Source of the DNA: Ramazzottius varieornatus
Lineage: Eukaryota; Tardigrada; Eutardigrada; Parachela; Ramazzottiidae
Length of the DNA stretch: 64,000 nt
Direction: 5' to 3'
Assembly: GCA_001949185.1 (NCBI GenBank)
Contig: BDGG01000002.1
Span: 1,385,145-1,449,144, forward strand
The position numbers were made by a program, and so were the translations under genes. Shown here one piece after another: positions 43,401 through 59,746 of this stretch (position 1 is the first letter of the stretch; every line of letters starts with the position of its first letter). The notes below the pieces were generated by a model that was given only the letters and a program-made list of their open reading frames with translations, was not told the origin of the DNA and ran no database searches.

Positions 43401-46400
43401 GGGAAAATCCATCAAGGGAACATAACTCGGGGCCAAATGCCGTTCATTCCATTCCATTCTAGTCTACATTGATTATTTTGTGATTTTACTGTCCCATCAG
43501 CATTGAGGGTTCTTCCTAAGGAGCAGAAACCTAGCTGTGATGTGGTAGTGGATTCGAGATGGTTTCAGAGAGAGCTTCAGATTGAAACGTCGCTGGACGG
43601 CAGAAAGGAAAACATGTGGGACTGTTTGCGCCCATTTCCTCATTGCCCTGTTGCCCTTTTCGCATGTGCTTAAGCTTGAGTCAAAAATTTATTTACGCCT
43701 AGATGAGCTAAAAGCACAAACGTGTATTTTTGAAAAAGTCAGAATGCGAATTGGTTAACCGACACGACCTGTCTGTATGTCCATTTCATCGCTGGGAATG
43801 CCAAACCTAATCCATATTTTAGTAGGCGCCTATGATACTCGAAGAAATCCTGAGCTCGGAGAAATCTGGTGGTCTAACAATACTGAAAACCAACCTAAGC
43901 ACAGCTTCCCGTTTTCGAAAATTACTTCATCTAAAAGAGGGACACTGTACTGCAGAGACCACCGAAGCGATCCTACAGTTGAAAGGTTTTACAGTTGGAT
44001 TTTACCGTAATCGGTGGGTTCCACAGGTTAGAATTCTCACAGGCGTCAAGAGCTATCAGAAGAGTGGCTGTTTGTATCGAGCAAAGAAAGAATGGTGGGT
44101 AAAAGTTTAAAGAGTGATTACACACCTGCCAAAGTGCACAACGCCCATTTATTGATTAGGGTTCGTTCAATCGCTCAAGCTGTGCTTACTTTGTGGTGCC
44201 TCTCCACCTTTCTCCTACCTCATCCCTAGCCGACTGTTCGTTGGTTCGCCGTCTCTTCCGGTTTGTCATCTCCCATCACACTTTCCCATTTTATCCCCCC
44301 TTCATACTTAATTTGACTGGGTTCTGATCAAACTAGAGCGTCTCTTGAGAACTGCGCAAACAAATCTGGACAAAGCCGCAAGCAAATTCACTCTGAAATC
44401 TGGCCGAGCGCCATTCAAGTGCAGAGCTTACAAAGTGAAAAAGCACCATGTTTTCTATTAAGCTAAATTGGGCTGCTTCTGATGCAGGGAAGATCGGGTT
44501 GCAGTGGATGCTGAAATTGCTCTAATGCAAAGTGAGGCACTGCGCAGCTGACCATGGCCTTCGGGTCAGTCACCACTTCACCACCCTACTTATCCCGACA
44601 ATATTATTTTTCAGTTGACCAAGATCGACTAGCGGTCCTTCGGCATGCCTTGGGCTGTTGCTGACAGGCTACATCTGTCGAGATGTCCGGAAAAGTCTTT
44701 GAACTGGTGCTAATAAGGAAACTCTGTCGAGCGATGTGTCCGTGTTTTTTGACGGAGTGTATCGGGGCCAAACTTGTTCACACTTTCATCCAAAATAAAC
44801 GTCCTCTTTGAAGAAAAACCCTTAAAAAATCGCCATTTTCTCCGTGCAACTTTTGATGATAAAAACTATGCCAACGTTTACCAGTCGTCGTTCCAGAACC
44901 TGAAATTTTTTCAGGAAGATGGACGAAGACTCACAAAAGTACTTCGCACTGCTTTGGAAGATCACGATAATTCAAATTAAACAAAAAATATTCAGGCGAA
45001 AAATAAAAATTATCTCAGCGGGTATGTTTTCAAGATCAAGACTTGCTTAGAGGGAAGTAAGATCATCCAAAGTCACGTGGTCCAGCCAACCGGTTTTTTT
45101 ATAGTTTGTTGCAGCTCTTAAAGTAAGTGGCTGGAAACGGTGTTTAGATAGGTTGTTTAGTCAGACAACTAGCAATTGAGCTGAATATTTAATCCACCCT
45201 TCTACAGTGACAATCAAAGCCCCATAGATACCTTCCTCGTAAGCCAGATCGGTGTAGCCACTTAGTCCCTGTAGAAAACGAATTGAATAAACGGGTGTCA
45301 ATTCACACCGGCTTAGACGAAAGCTTATCCGCCACGACCACTTAAAATCTTGACAGCACCTCCGACCAATATAGACCCTCATCTTTCGCCTATAGACCGG
45401 ACAGCTGTTTACCGTTTTGAGCTGGCACTGTTTACATCCGCCAGATTGCGCAGATTAGCGCAACTCTACACTCGCTCGAAAATCCACCGTGCACTGATTC
45501 CTTCATATCCTCAGAACATTTTTCACCGGTCTTGCTCAAAGATGATGTGCGAACTAAAGAAACCTTCTTACCGATTATAAAATCATTTCGTACTGTCGTA
45601 AGAAAAAACGGTAAGAACTTACGTGGAAGATGAATTCGAAATTCCTTATAAAATATTCCGACGAAGATAGTTTCCTCCGAAATTAGTCGATCGATTTTGC
45701 GCGATGTTTATGGATGGACTATATTCAGCCGGCATGAATGAAGCGCAGTGGTTGCATATCAGACGACGGAAACAGCCTCATCCATCGAGCATATTATCGC
45801 GCACACAGTCTGATAGTGAGATCGTACTGCGCGACTCGCGCGTCCTTGCCAACCTTGGCAGTCCGATGCAGCTGAGAGCGGTGCATGGCTGATATCAGTG
45901 GAGCATAATAGTCTGATCCGGCGAGTAAAGTTTACTGATGCGTCATGCCCGCTGGGCAGCATCTGTGGGAATATACAGCCTTCGTACGCGATAAACGCCT
46001 GCCGAGATGAGAGTTAAGTTACGATGGTTCGACGGGGCGTGGTCGCTAGCTTCGGCGCGTGCAGCTTCCACCGTATCGATCCGCGCAAACGATCGATTAC
46101 TTCCATACCGGCCAAGCGGAACGCACTGCGAAGATGTATCCGTTTCAAAACAGGAAGTTCTATCAACATCAGTTTGTTCGAGGGACCGATAACGCCGTGT
46201 AGGACCTGCGCACATGGGAGCTCGATTATGTGTCAGCTATCTTCTGCCGCAAAATTTCCCGCTATTTTCACTTCTGTGGTCTTCCAACAGCTAATTTTCA
46301 GCTGAAAATTTCACATTGACTCATTGGCGTTCGGGGAAAGCGAATTTCTAAAGAGAACCTCCGAATCGCTCCAGACAAATTACTTCCATAAAAATCGTAG

Positions 46401-46720
46401 AATAACGGTAAGAAAACGTTGTTCAAAATTCAGTGTTTTCTTGTTCTATTTCTGCTGTTCAACCATGAGCTTAAGCAGATCTTTTGCGATGTCGACAGGC
46501 TGGATTGTGATGAAGACTCATGGAGAAACCAAGGTCGTTGATTGAGCAAGTCGACGCTTCCACCGTATCGCCGGGACCTTGGCAACAACTTCCTGGTTTC
46601 TCGGACATTTTCCGGCAATGCCTTTAGTCGCCAGTGTGAGACAATCGATTCCATTTCTTTTTTGCTGTTTTCCGTTCAGTCCTTTTCCAAGTTTCCGTTT
46701 ACCTCTTCCCTCGACCGAAG
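40470..46720. other. Long stretch without recognisable genes
   Basis: More than 6 kb. Open frames of up to 176 codons occur (for example minus 41349-40819) but none shows a domain, signal peptide, splice structure or codon pattern I would trust. One double family-A hairpin lies at 41780-41975. It may hold regulatory DNA, a long 5' region of the abLIM-like gene, or lineage-specific genes I cannot see. Confidence 0.4.
41780..41975. repeat. Palindromic hairpin repeat (family A), two hairpins
   Basis: Outer arms CAAACTCGACAAGATCG...CGTCGAGCTTGTTT; cores CCCAACTGCGCA...GTGCGCCACTTG and TCAAGTTGCGCAC...GTGCGCCAGTTGG. Confidence 0.8.
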
Positions 46721-47017
46721 ATGCCTGACAAAGTTACGACCAAGGTGGAACAGAAGACCGAGATCAGGGATGGCAAGGTGGTGTCGCACGACGCCAAGTC
46801 GGAGATCAAGGTAACAAAAACTCAAGAGTTCCTGGTCTAGAAAATTTCGAAAGGAATTTTAGTATTATGCAGCATGACTAAACTAAGAGAAAAGATACTC
46901 GTAGATATTTATGTGCCTTCTATTTTTCAGGGACCCAACGAGCACACGAAGGAGCACCACCAGCTCGACAAGGATGGCAAGGAGACGCACACCGTGTCGT
47001 CCGAGAAGAAGCGCTGA
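46721..47017 (+). CDS. Small highly hydrophilic protein A, 58 residues
   Basis: Two exons, 46721-46810 and 46931-47017 (TGA), phase 0. The protein (starts MPDKVTTKVEQKTE) is almost entirely charged and polar: Lys, Glu, Asp, His and Thr dominate, with no hydrophobic core, no cysteine, and repeats of K-x-E and DGKE/HxxK. It is probably intrinsically disordered. AATAAA at 47158 is a good polyadenylation signal. The gene at 47505 is a clear paralogue. The composition recalls hydrophilins and LEA-like protectants, but I see no named LEA or CAHS motif, so that link is inference from composition only. Confidence 0.7.
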
Positions 47018-47504
47018 AGTTCAACCACTACGACAGAAGACAGGCAGGCAGCGACGACGGAGGGATAAAACCGCAGTGACGTCACCCAAGCCTCGAAATG
47101 ATCGTGCCTTACCCCTCCGCGACATGTTACCTGCAGAATTTTCTTGTATAAAACTGGAATAAAAACTCTTGGTTATGCCCGTGTCTGTTTTTGAAAAAAA
47201 AAATAGATATCGTACGACGTTCCATGTCTAGAAATGCAGTAAATTCACGTCCGCAAATTTTCCGCACCTCACGCTGTTGAAGCTTCTGCCTTTATGCTGG
47301 TCCAAGCAGCTTTCTTCCATGCACCCATCCAGTTCCCGTCTGATAAGGTTTCGTTGGAAACGGAATTTTTCCCAGAAAGAGGGGAAGTAAGACTCAACCT
47401 TCCCAAGGTTCGCTCTTTGTCCGAAATTTCTGAGACTGTTTTCTGAGACTCTGTGCTCCATTTGGAATCTCCTTATCCAATCGATCGCGCTTCTCCAAAT
47501 TAGC

Positions 47505-47678
47505 ATGCCTGACACGCCCAAAGCAAAGGTGGAGGAGAAGACCGTCAAGAAGGACGGAGTTGAGGTAGCCCACGACAAGAAAGCCGAAGTCAAAGCCGAA
47601 CATGTCCATACCAAGCAATGCGATCACAAGGATGAGAAGGGAGAGAAACAAACCATCAAGAGCGAATTGAAGAAGTAA
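47505..47678 (+). CDS. Small highly hydrophilic protein B, 57 residues
   Basis: Single exon from ATG 47505 to TAA 47678, with AATAAA at about 47766. It aligns along its whole length with protein A (MPD start, KVE(E/Q)KT, a DG pair, HD-K-(S/A)E-(I/V)-K, a HTK box, and a basic K-K/R end), near 45% identical by eye. It contains one cysteine (HTKQCDHK). It has no intron at the point where gene A is split, although the flanking residues align, so one gene lost or gained the intron after duplication; a retrocopy is possible. Function unknown, probably disordered. Confidence 0.72.
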   Translation: MPDTPKAKVEEKTVKKDGVEVAHDKKAEVKAEHVHTKQCDHKDEKGEKQTIKSELKK

Positions 47679-47796
47679 TCCCAGAAGCTTTTTGTTTTCA
47701 TCTCACGACTTTATACCCGGGAAAAATGTCACAAGTGATGAAATGACCAGTGGGGAAAAATTGATAAATAAAATGATCAGGAGAAAAACTGGTTGG

Positions 47797-48940
47797 TCAC
47801 GCGTTCGTATGATCCAGCAATCTTTGGCGATATTTTTCCGACCACTGTCTGAGCGTCATGGGGGGTTTTCCAGTGACAAACGCTACATCATCCCGCACAG
47901 ATGTCGCCAGCTGTCCGGTCCGTATCTGCTTGGCGAACTCTCTCACTCCAACGGCGTATGCGTTCTCATTCCACACAGCCTTTCCATCCACAGGCTTTAA
48001 CCGGTCCTCTTTCGCCAGGACTTCTACTTTGATATCAATATCGAGGACGTCCAACAGGGTTCGCGCCACGTCCTGTCCAGTCAGCGCCTCGCTGGTCATG
48101 GCATATTCTTTTCCACCGTGCTGTCTGTCGCCCTCTGCGAGAACAGTGGCAGCGACCCTCGCTACATCTACTACATCGGCGATCCCTCGCTACATCGGCG
48201 ATCCAGCTCCAATTTTCGGTGAAAATAAAATAGCGGGTTGATTATAAATCAAATAAAATTAGGAATCATGAATGCAAATGACCACACCCAGATCGTTGTC
48301 TGAAGTGGCGCACGTCTTCATTATTATTGGCCCAGAAAGTGCGCCACACAGGAACACCCGAGTGAACTCATTTGCACACGACGCAAATGACCCAGCTCGT
48401 TCGGTTCTGAATTTCAAAAATAAAGTCGTTCCAGCCACTAACTTCGGCGTTAGTAAATTATCAAAATACATGTTGGGGTGTAGCATGGTCCATGATATTC
48501 CACTGGCACTAATGTATCATTCGATCAGCTGATGCCAAGTGTAGTGCGGTACGGTGCTGTCCCATTCGGCGGAGATGTCCAGGTGGACGATATGCGAGAC
48601 CCCGGCTTTCTTCGCGGCGTCAACCAGGGTCTTCTTCTGTGTCAACATGGAGACGGTGTAAGTGATGAGAAGGAAGAGGCGGTCGACGTTGACTAGAGCG
48701 ACGGGGAAGGTGGACGGCTGGTCCAGGTCGATGTAAACCGCGTCCCGGCCGGTTTTGCGCCATTGCTGTACTTGATCCGCGTGACGCGAAGCGTCTCGGA
48801 CGTGGATGGCGTCGGCCTGGCGTCGCAGTTGAGAAGCGAGGTGACGACCGACGGTGCCTGTGGATCCGATTATGAGAACGATGGGCTTGTGTCGATTGCC
48901 GTATCCTGCTGGTGACAGCAGTCTTCCAGGAGTTTCTCAC
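47797..48940 (-). pseudogene. NmrA-like NAD(P)-binding protein with in-frame stop
   Basis: The first exon (from about 48906) gives a Rossmann start, IVLIIGSTGTVGRHLASQL (G-x-T-G-x-x-G), then DLDQPSTFPVAL, VDRLFLLITYTVSM, TLVDAAKKAGVSHIVHLD and HYTWHQLIE. The frame then meets TGA at 48519-48517 where family members have Lys or Arg, and continues in the same frame as YISASGISWTMLHPNMYFDNLL, the conserved next segment. One base (CGA to TGA) would explain it. The last part, VVDVARVAATVLAEG...EYAMTSEALTGQDVA...FVTGKPPMTLRQW, ends at 47797. A 19-bp tandem duplication near 48175-48212 lies at its start. No initiator ATG was found. A pseudogene is likeliest. Confidence 0.7.
48295..48355. repeat. Palindromic hairpin repeat (family A)
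   Basis: Inside the NmrA-like locus, probably in its former intron. CTGAAGTGGCGCACG pairs with AGTGCGCCACAC. Confidence 0.7.
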
Positions 48941-49235
48941 TGAGATGTCTTAATGCGAAATGCCGAGTCTCTTCACTTCCTCTATTATTCCGAGACATTT
49001 ATCTTAGCAGCGGCCCAGGTTTTGCAGTTACTACCGGGAACCGCGCTGCTGTTTCAAACTTCATCTACTAATAGTACGTGCGACTTTCCGGTGAATTGCT
49101 GTAGCTAGCGATATTGGCCTGTTCGTCACTGACACCCATTGAAAAAAGGTATACAGTATTTGTTTTCATTTGAGACATGGAAAAATCTACAGTAACATAC
49201 GCAAGCTCTCGTTTTGGTCATTTTTTTCGCAAGAT

Positions 49236-51056
49236 TTAATGTATTTCGGCGATAGTCTTGCCTTTGGTTTCCGGCAACTTCACAGCCGAAAAAGCAGCGG
49301 CTGCCACCAGAACACCAATGAAAATGATATAAGTGTATTCTTCAATAAGTGCCTCGAGGACGGGGAACAGGAAGGTGGTGCAAACAGCGCAGAGAGCAGC
49401 GACGCCTGTCGCTACCGAGATGGCGGCGCACCGCGCCTCTTGACCGAAGAGCTCCGCGGGTAGGATGTAGGCGATCGAGGCAAGACCCGTCTGATTAAAC
49501 AGCAGGATCGCGAAAAAGCACGCTACGCTGCCATATTCCGTCCACGTATATCCTTCTTTCTTCAGAGCAGCGAAGGTGATAAAGATAGACATGGATACGA
49601 CCAGTCCGGCTTCGCACGTCAGTAGTAGAGTTTTTCTTCCGGCCCGATCTACGAGGAAAAGGGACAACAACGTACCGTTAAGAGATACGCCCCAGAGACC
49701 CAATGTGGCGAGTAGCGCTCCTTGACGGTTCAGTCCAACACCTGGAAAAAGTTTACTTACAAAAATATTGTTCGTGTCGATGTATCGAGAAGCTCTGAGG
49801 TGACGGATGAAATATTCGTTAGCTGGGTGAACAATGCGCGCAGGTTTTTGAGTGGCGCACTCTTTCCGCCGATAATCAGCCAGAAGCGGCGCATGCTTTC
49901 GGCCAATAACAATAGCATGATGCGCCACTCAGGATATCGACCCTGTAGGTTTTCTTTGCCCACTTCCTCTCTTATGTTATTCGGTGGTGCGTACCTGTAA
50001 AGATGGCTGTCGAATAGTTGACAATGACAGTGTAGCCCGAGAACTGTCGCGCAACCATTGCCACTAAACAGAGCCATAAGGCCGATCGTAACCGCTTATC
50101 GCGAAAGATACCGACGATCGAAACTTGGTGTTGCTGCGTCTGTTCCTTCATCTCCGCCTGCATTAGCGCCAGCTCGTCTTCCACATTCTCGGTCTTTCTT
50201 AGCCGCACCAAGGCCCTTCTCGCCGCTTCCCTGTCCTTCTTCACAATTATACAGCCGTCTGGGGCTTTCCGGACAGATGGGGAAGGTGGCCAGCATCAGT
50301 ATGATGGTGGACAACGCCGACAAGATAAGGTCGTCCAGTGGTGTTACGCAGCACGTCGGGAAAACCAAGAGCTGTGGCAACGATCTGGCCTAAGACCATC
50401 AGGATCTGTGGAATGCTGCCTAAAGTCCCACGTAACTTGACCGGCGTCACTTCGCTGATATACATTGGTGTGATGACCATGTAGGTTCCGCCGGTTAAAC
50501 CCATCAAAACTCGTCCCACCACGAACAGCTCGTACGAATGGATGAACGGGGCGATGCAAAATGATGTGATGGAAACCACGTAGCTCACACCGGTAAACAA
50601 GATGGCGCCTTTGAGTCCGAAGATTTTCAGGAGCGGTAGATTGACAAAGATGGAAAAAACCTGAAAAAAAACATGTACTCTCAGTTTCTCGGGAATTAGC
50701 TAGGCTACCAACGGTGGTACTAACCAGCCAAGATTTCCAGAGGCGACGCTGAGGGCCCAAAGGGTACCGAGGCGGAGGTTGTCAGCCAAAAGCCTGACTT
50801 CTTCCTCTTGGGAAATCTTGCGGCACCAGATGCAAAGTTCAGCATCGTCAATGGTGAGGTTGGAAAGGATGGTTGAGTTGGAGGAGCCGACATATTTCGA
50901 GCACTGGACCGATCGTATCCAATGGACGATGACTGATTGCGGACCATTCAGTGCTACTGTGGTGTATCCCACGGGAAACCAAGAACCGAGCGACACGATC
51001 AAGACCACGAAAAACAGTGGACGTGTAAGCCCATGGTTTGGCGTGCTGAGTTCCAT
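49236..51056 (-). pseudogene. SLC2/GLUT-type sugar transporter with two frame breaks
   Basis: Three exons: 51056-50721, 50660-49995 and 49741-49236 (TAA). Exon 1 holds helix 1 and an extracellular loop with cysteines and NST/NLT glycosylation sites. Exon 2 has GRVLMGLTGGTYMVITPMYI with EVTPVKLRG, PESPRRLY and REAARRALVRLRKTENVEDE. Exon 3 has LVDRAGRKTLLL, PAELFGQEARCAA and KLPETKGKTIAEIH. These are the standard sugar-porter motifs. Within exon 2 the reading frame changes twice, once near 50290-50340 (before STIILMLATF) and once near 50250 (between RRLY and KKDRE); exon length 666 also disagrees with its splice phases. The protein is otherwise complete. It is either a young pseudogene or an allele with indels; the neighbouring Lon gene shows no such errors. 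Confidence 0.75.
49830..49940. repeat. Palindromic hairpin repeat (family A)
   Basis: In the last intron of the SLC2-like gene. GAGTGGCGCACTC pairs with ATGCGCCACTCAG; a second internal partial core lies between. Confidence 0.7.
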
Positions 51057-51940
51057 GATTCGCAGTTAATGGTGATGAGCAGTCATCTAGCGAGTGATAC
51101 CGGGAATTTCATGACGCCGAGAGATCCGCAACGTGGCGAGATATCGAACAAAGGAGTTTGAAGGCCATTTGGACTTCACGCAGATGACGTGGTCCCTCGT
51201 CGGCTAAAAAAAATCTGCGATCACTGCGCTCCCGCTTACTACAGCTAAGTCTTGCCATCGAGCGCGTAGATTGGTTGTGCCTCGGAAGCACTAGGGGAAT
51301 TTCAGAAATTTATTCCCTCGTTAAATGGTATCGCGGCTTCTTATCAGCGGCCGCAGTGGGCATTTACACGTAAGTTCGACGGCTGTATATGTAAAGGCAG
51401 AGTTATCCAGCGAAAGAACCCCCGGGGTACGGATCATCCTGTTTCTGCATCTTCCGGATTGTCAGAAGTTAAAAATATCACGCACCATTTGCCAGGTGTT
51501 TACCACCATGAGTGAGGAAATCCCGGTCAAAGCAGTAGAGTCAAGACGTAAACTCTTGGAACTTCAGAATGTGGTGGACTGTGAAGCTACTTCAGTACGT
51601 GTACCAGTGGAACGAGCGTTCTGTGACTTCTGTCCATTGGCCAAGTCCCGGCAGTGTTTGCACTGATTAGGAGCAGGCCACCATAACTCTGTAATAAGGT
51701 GTGTGATTCGCTGGAGTCACCAAAGCCATCAAAACAAGGCTGCTGTTATTGATTTTAGAAGGCCACTCACCGATTGATTGAGCCAGAAAGATGATTAGGC
51801 CCATTTTTCTCGAAGATAATTGACAACCGACGTTCGATACCATGTCACCATCGTTGTCGCGATGGAATAATCTTCTGCTTGTTTTCTAGATCCAACTCCT
51901 TGGTGTGTTTTCCTTACAGACTGCGAACTGTTGGTGAAGG
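51057..51940. other. Divergent intergenic region between SLC2-like and Lon genes
   Basis: It should hold both promoters. A 113-codon plus frame (51325-51666) has no recognisable features. Confidence 0.4.
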
Positions 51941-57177
<5,237 letters not shown>

Positions 57178-57425
57178 TACTTTCTGTGCTTTTTTACTGA
57201 ATCTATTTTTCTTAATCCGTGCACACAAAAGTCGATAAGTTACCCCGTCGGCGATGAGTTTGTTTGAAACTCTCTGACTTTTGCTGGCTGACAAATTCTG
57301 GAAATGATATTATCCTGGCCTTTCAACTTGAATAAAGTTACTCAAGCCCTTTCGACGCTTGTGAACCGTGCTCAGTCTTCCGTTCTAGATCAGTGACTTC
57401 AAGGCTTCATTACCCCCATGCAAAC
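57178..57425 (+). terminator. Lon 3' flank with polyadenylation signal
   Basis: AATAAAG at about 57331, 154 bp after the Lon stop and 95 bp before the next ATG, so the two genes are packed head to tail. Confidence 0.6.
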
Positions 57426-58923
57426 ATGCACGAACTGCTCAGCAATTTTTTACTAGGAATGTTTGCGGTGATGGATGGCAGCTCAGTCGCCATGGTCAGA
57501 TACCGTGATGTCTGTTCCCTTTTCCTCTTTATCCTTTCCATCTATTTCGCATGTATTCTCATCGGTGGCTCCTCCAGACTTCGGCCAGAGCTGGTTCCTG
57601 ATGGTGAATCCGTATGCGACCAGAAGGCAGTCAAAACTTGCGCGGAAGGAATTTTAGTTCTGGATGATTTCAACGTGAAGGGAACATTGGAGAAGGATTT
57701 CAATTGCACTTTCATGGAACATACCCAACAGTATTCGATCAAAACCTTTCATTCGTCCACTAACTATATATTCGACCATGAACTCCGGCTGTTTACAGGA
57801 GTGCGGAACTGTGTATTCACCGTCGATCTTCGTCCAATGCTTCCACTCGGTTCGTACTCATCGGGGACTCGAGAGTGCGCCAGCTCTACGGTCAGATCGT
57901 CTTGTTCTTCCATCCGGGCCACAACGTGGAAGTAACTGCTGGAAAGCATGAAGATTTGTCCTTCAAACACCCCAGCCTCAACTTGACGATCAAATTCCAC
58001 TGGGTGGCGTATGTCGATTTGCACATGTCCATGGTTCTGCAGAGGGAACTCCGGTCGGCACTGAACGGTTCCCCGGCTGACCTGATAGTGCTGGCTTCTG
58101 GTGTGTGGACCCTACGATATCGAAAGCCTTCCTTGCTGGCCTTCGATGAGTACCAAAGGTGCAACCGCTATCTCACTTTGAATACGTTCATGTCGGAAAG
58201 TTTTTCAGACTTCGAGCTGTTCGACTAACAATGAGTGTGATTATTTCACCGATGGCATTTTTCCCCCAGAAATTTGACGAGCTTAGTGCCCTTGCTGAAT
58301 TTCCTCGGAGAACGGAGTTCGGTGATATGGATGCCACAAGACCCCGTGGCCGAGTTGCTGCTGGCCGAGCGCCGTCGCATGATCACGAACGAGTGGATCG
58401 ACATGTACAATAGTGCAGCCGAACACATCCTGTGCCATTCCAATGCAACCAACATTCAGGTGCGTTTTCCGATTCTGTTCTAGTGTGGTAACTGGACGCA
58501 CTGGCATTTCCTGATTGAACAACCACAAATAGAAAAGACGGCAAAGTATTTTAACCAGATCGTTCGCGCAAGTGACGCACGGTTTCACTGGTACTGGCTG
58601 GGATCAGGCGCCACTTTGGGGAACTAAGAGGCTTCATCCTTGCAACTGGCGCACGTTTCGATTGTTCTTTCTCGAGAGAGTGCGCCACTTTGGAGGACGA
58701 TTTGCGGACGCCTCAGTTACTTCCTTCAGAATCTATGTGATCGAATCTACAGTTTATGGTTGATAGTTTACTGTTGATTGCTTCAAAGGTGTGGCGATCA
58801 GCGCGGATCCTAAGCACAGCATTCCACAACATGGTCGACTCGCCTGATGGACTGCATGCTTCGCCACACTTGGTCCATGCGCAGGTGAATGTTCTTCTTG
58901 ACCATTACTGCAACCTACCCTGA
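57426..58923 (+). CDS. CASD1-like protein, esterase domain only
   Basis: Four exons: 57426-57730, 57799-58158, 58270-58459 and 58789-58923 (TGA), 329 residues with matching phases. A short N-terminal cytosolic part precedes one transmembrane helix (CSLFLFILSIYFACILIGG). The lumenal domain has RFVLIGDSRVRQLYG, whose GDS serine is the catalytic nucleophile in CASD1 (sialic-acid O-acetyltransferase) and the wider PC-esterase group. It continues with SSVIWMPQDPV, ERRRMITNEWIDMYNSAA and DSPDGLH, the catalytic Asp-x-x-His. It ends VNVLLDHYCNLP, exactly where CASD1 proteins go on into their multi-helix acyltransferase domain, which is absent here. The chemistry is probably glycan O-acetyl transfer or esterase activity in the Golgi (inference). 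I found no membrane-domain exons downstream. Confidence 0.85.
58555..58710. repeat. Palindromic hairpin repeat (family A), two hairpins
   Basis: In intron 3 of the CASD1-like gene. Cores GCAAGTGACGCAC...GGCGCCACTTTGG and GCAACTGGCGCACG...GTGCGCCACTTTGG. Confidence 0.75.
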
Positions 58924-59257
58924 CGATGGATGAAGTACCTTCGAGCGCCACAGCCAGCTCAGCTAATACGGTAATTATATCTCGCACAACTGCGACGCTC
59001 TCATTTGTTCATACAGATAAAATCCAGTATTGTCCGATGATCTAAACACGCCATCATAATCTCAATTTTTTTACGCAAATGCAAGTGAAGATGCTTCGAC
59101 ACAGAAAAAACGGTATATCGCTTCCGGCTATTTAACCAACTTTTTTTCCGAATATTCTTACTGTCTTTTATCGACGGATACGTGCTTATCACCACGAAGC
59201 AATATTTTCAATCATTTTCCACCGTCCAAAAATAATATCTTTGGCAATTTGCTGATA
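58924..59257. other. Intergenic, no gene seen
   Basis: Nothing recognised; in particular no exon for an acyltransferase membrane domain. Confidence 0.4.
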
Positions 59258-59746
59258 ATGACGCCGTTAAATTGTTCTAGATTTTGCTGGATGATGCTGG
59301 TCGTTGTAATTGCAACCGGTGAGTTTTTATGATCGCTAAAAACAGGATGAGGGGGAAAGGATGGCTATTGGGTCTTGGCTATTTGAGCAAGCTTTTGGTC
59401 TTTTCTGATTGTAGTGACGCTATGGATGGGTGGCGTGGACGGGCAAGAAGGGACAGAAGTGACACCAGCGCCACCGCGAGCACCTCTTCCCCGTATCGAG
59501 TCGAACAACGCAACGGGGCAACTGGTGGTTATTCCACCAGTGCCTCTGGCATTTACCTATCCCGGACCGCTTCCTGTTCCTGGTGTCAGCTGGCCTATCT
59601 TGGGGGGCATCAACTACATTGCGGAAGGACGCTTCCCGTACAACGGTTATGTCGGCGCGCAGTCCCCTCAGCTTCGTTGGGTCAGCAGAATCCGCCAGCC
59701 ACAGCCCTACCGTCGAAAACGGGAGACTGACATACTTTTCGTATAA
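59258..59746 (+). CDS. Small secreted Pro-rich protein, 130 residues
   Basis: Exon 1 (59258-59318) is a signal peptide (MTPLNCSRFCWMMLVVVIAT); exon 2 is 59415-59746 (TAA), phase 1. The mature part begins acidic and Pro-rich (EVTPAPPRAPLP), has NNATG and a Pro/Gly/Val/Tyr-rich centre (VIPPVPLAFTYPGPLPVPG; PILGGINY; FPYNGYVG), and ends with a basic RRKR site just before the C-terminus. There are no paired cysteines. No family is recognised. The layout (signal exon, then one larger exon, both Pro/aromatic-rich) matches the gene at 60462, so the two are probably paralogues. A cuticle, silk-like or extracellular-matrix role is only a guess. Confidence 0.65.

Noticed and set aside
46721-47678. Calling the hydrophilic pair LEA or CAHS proteins
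   Set aside because: Only the composition is similar; I see no diagnostic LEA 11-mer or CAHS helical motif.
4305-51056. Frame breaks explained as poor sequence quality
   Set aside because: Lon (11 exons), FAXC, the protease, GLRX3, CASD1-like and Shisa-like genes all read without a single break, so general indel error is unlikely; local errors cannot be excluded.
51325-51666. 113-codon plus frame upstream of Lon
   Set aside because: No motif, and it lies in the shared promoter region; not convincing.
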